DNA of 64,000 nt from Marinomonas sargassi (GTDB lineage Bacteria > Pseudomonadota > Gammaproteobacteria > Pseudomonadales > Marinomonadaceae). A model generated the notes under the pieces. It searched no databases, was not told where the DNA came from, and saw only the letters and a program-made list of their open reading frames with translations. Positions 63,957 through 64,000 of the stretch are shown in pieces. Numbering within the stretch: position 1 is the stretch's first letter; each line of letters opens with the position of its first letter. The DNA lies in the NCBI RefSeq assembly GCF_025716875.1, contig NZ_JAOVZB010000002.1, forward strand, positions 62,001 through 126,000, written 5' to 3'. The position numbers were made by a program, and so were the translations under genes.

Positions 63957-64000
63957 GCTGAAGCCAGTGGACTTGTTCGTGCCTTCCTTAAGCAACATGT

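Larger units (their letters stand above)
63725..63987. mobile_element. 263-bp non-autonomous element with IS5-like ends (MITE)
   Basis: The left end GGAAGGTACGAATAAGTC (63725-63742) and the inverse of the right end, GGAAGGCACGAACAAGTC (63970-63987), match at 16 of 18 positions and resemble the GGAAGGTGCGAA ends of IS5-type elements. The inside has no ORF of note. The flanks are ATAA on the left and TTAA on the right, a near match to a 4-bp target duplication. Two imperfect hairpin arms fill the interior. Confidence 0.72.

Noticed and set aside
1..64000. tRNA, rRNA, CRISPR arrays, phage or toxin-antitoxin loci
   Set aside because: Read-through of the gene-less stretches showed no cloverleaf-like genes, regular spaced repeats, cas, integrase or typical toxin-antitoxin pairs; a tRNA scan would be decisive but was not available.

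Overview
The window looks like chromosomal DNA of a marine gammaproteobacterium of the Oceanospirillales, most like Marinomonas. The grounds are a complete Na+-translocating NADH:quinone reductase operon (nqrABCDEF, with nqrF running off the left edge), an NhaB Na+/H+ antiporter, the gammaproteobacterial order dnaQ-rnhA-yafS-gloB-mltD, and mfd-csiV coupling. Composition is moderately AT-rich. No rRNA, tRNA, CRISPR array, integrase or phage gene was recognised.

Layout. Positions 1-5393: nqr operon on the minus strand. 5834-10371: folX, mfd, csiV. 10529-18107: sohB, nhaB, dnaQ/rnhA/yafS, gloB, mltD and ppnP, with strong bidirectional terminators between convergent genes. 18124-24988: a LysR gene that seems to start at AUU, a DEAD-box helicase, DUF1285, an MTHFR-like enzyme, and an LPS group (heptosyltransferase, kdkA, lpxL). 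25123-36457: the cis/trans fatty-acid isomerase cti, small acidic and UPF0231 proteins, rbgA, acpH, an EAL phosphodiesterase with a decayed GGDEF site, dbpA, a VanZ-like protein and guaD. 36526-43644: regulators, transporters, a GGDEF-EAL protein, an ACT protein, and a divergent AraC/SDR pair with a large palindrome.

From about 43.7 kb the window becomes accessory in character. It holds many small single-domain genes and much regulation by local LysR/Lrp genes: an outer-membrane protein with a patatin lipoprotein, a NADAR-like/P-loop kinase/GrpB row, an isolated trpBA pair with its own promoter and palindromic operator, a LysR/EamA pair, an exported MsrB, a cold-shock protein, an amber-interrupted secreted coiled-coil gene, a lipocalin, three LysE-type exporters, two GFA proteins, a TrpD-like enzyme with a changed active-site motif, and a dihydrofolate reductase strikingly like the mobile trimethoprim-resistance enzyme DfrA1. 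The right end carries a 263-bp non-coding element with IS5-like inverted ends and nested hairpins.

How the genes fit together. NQR and NhaB serve a sodium-based energy economy. Heptosyltransferase, KdkA, LpxL and Cti shape the envelope lipids. Mfd, DnaQ and RnhA serve DNA upkeep. The two c-di-GMP proteins suggest lifestyle switching. No single large undescribed system stands out. The best leads are the IS5-like MITE, the DfrA1-like gene beside the odd TrpD, the TrpA loop repeat with the trpBA operator, the AUU-start regulator, a candidate sRNA at the 3' end of acpH, and the NADAR/kinase/GrpB row. Start sites were chosen by ribosome-binding site and family N-termini; similarity statements rest on recall of family motifs, not on searches.
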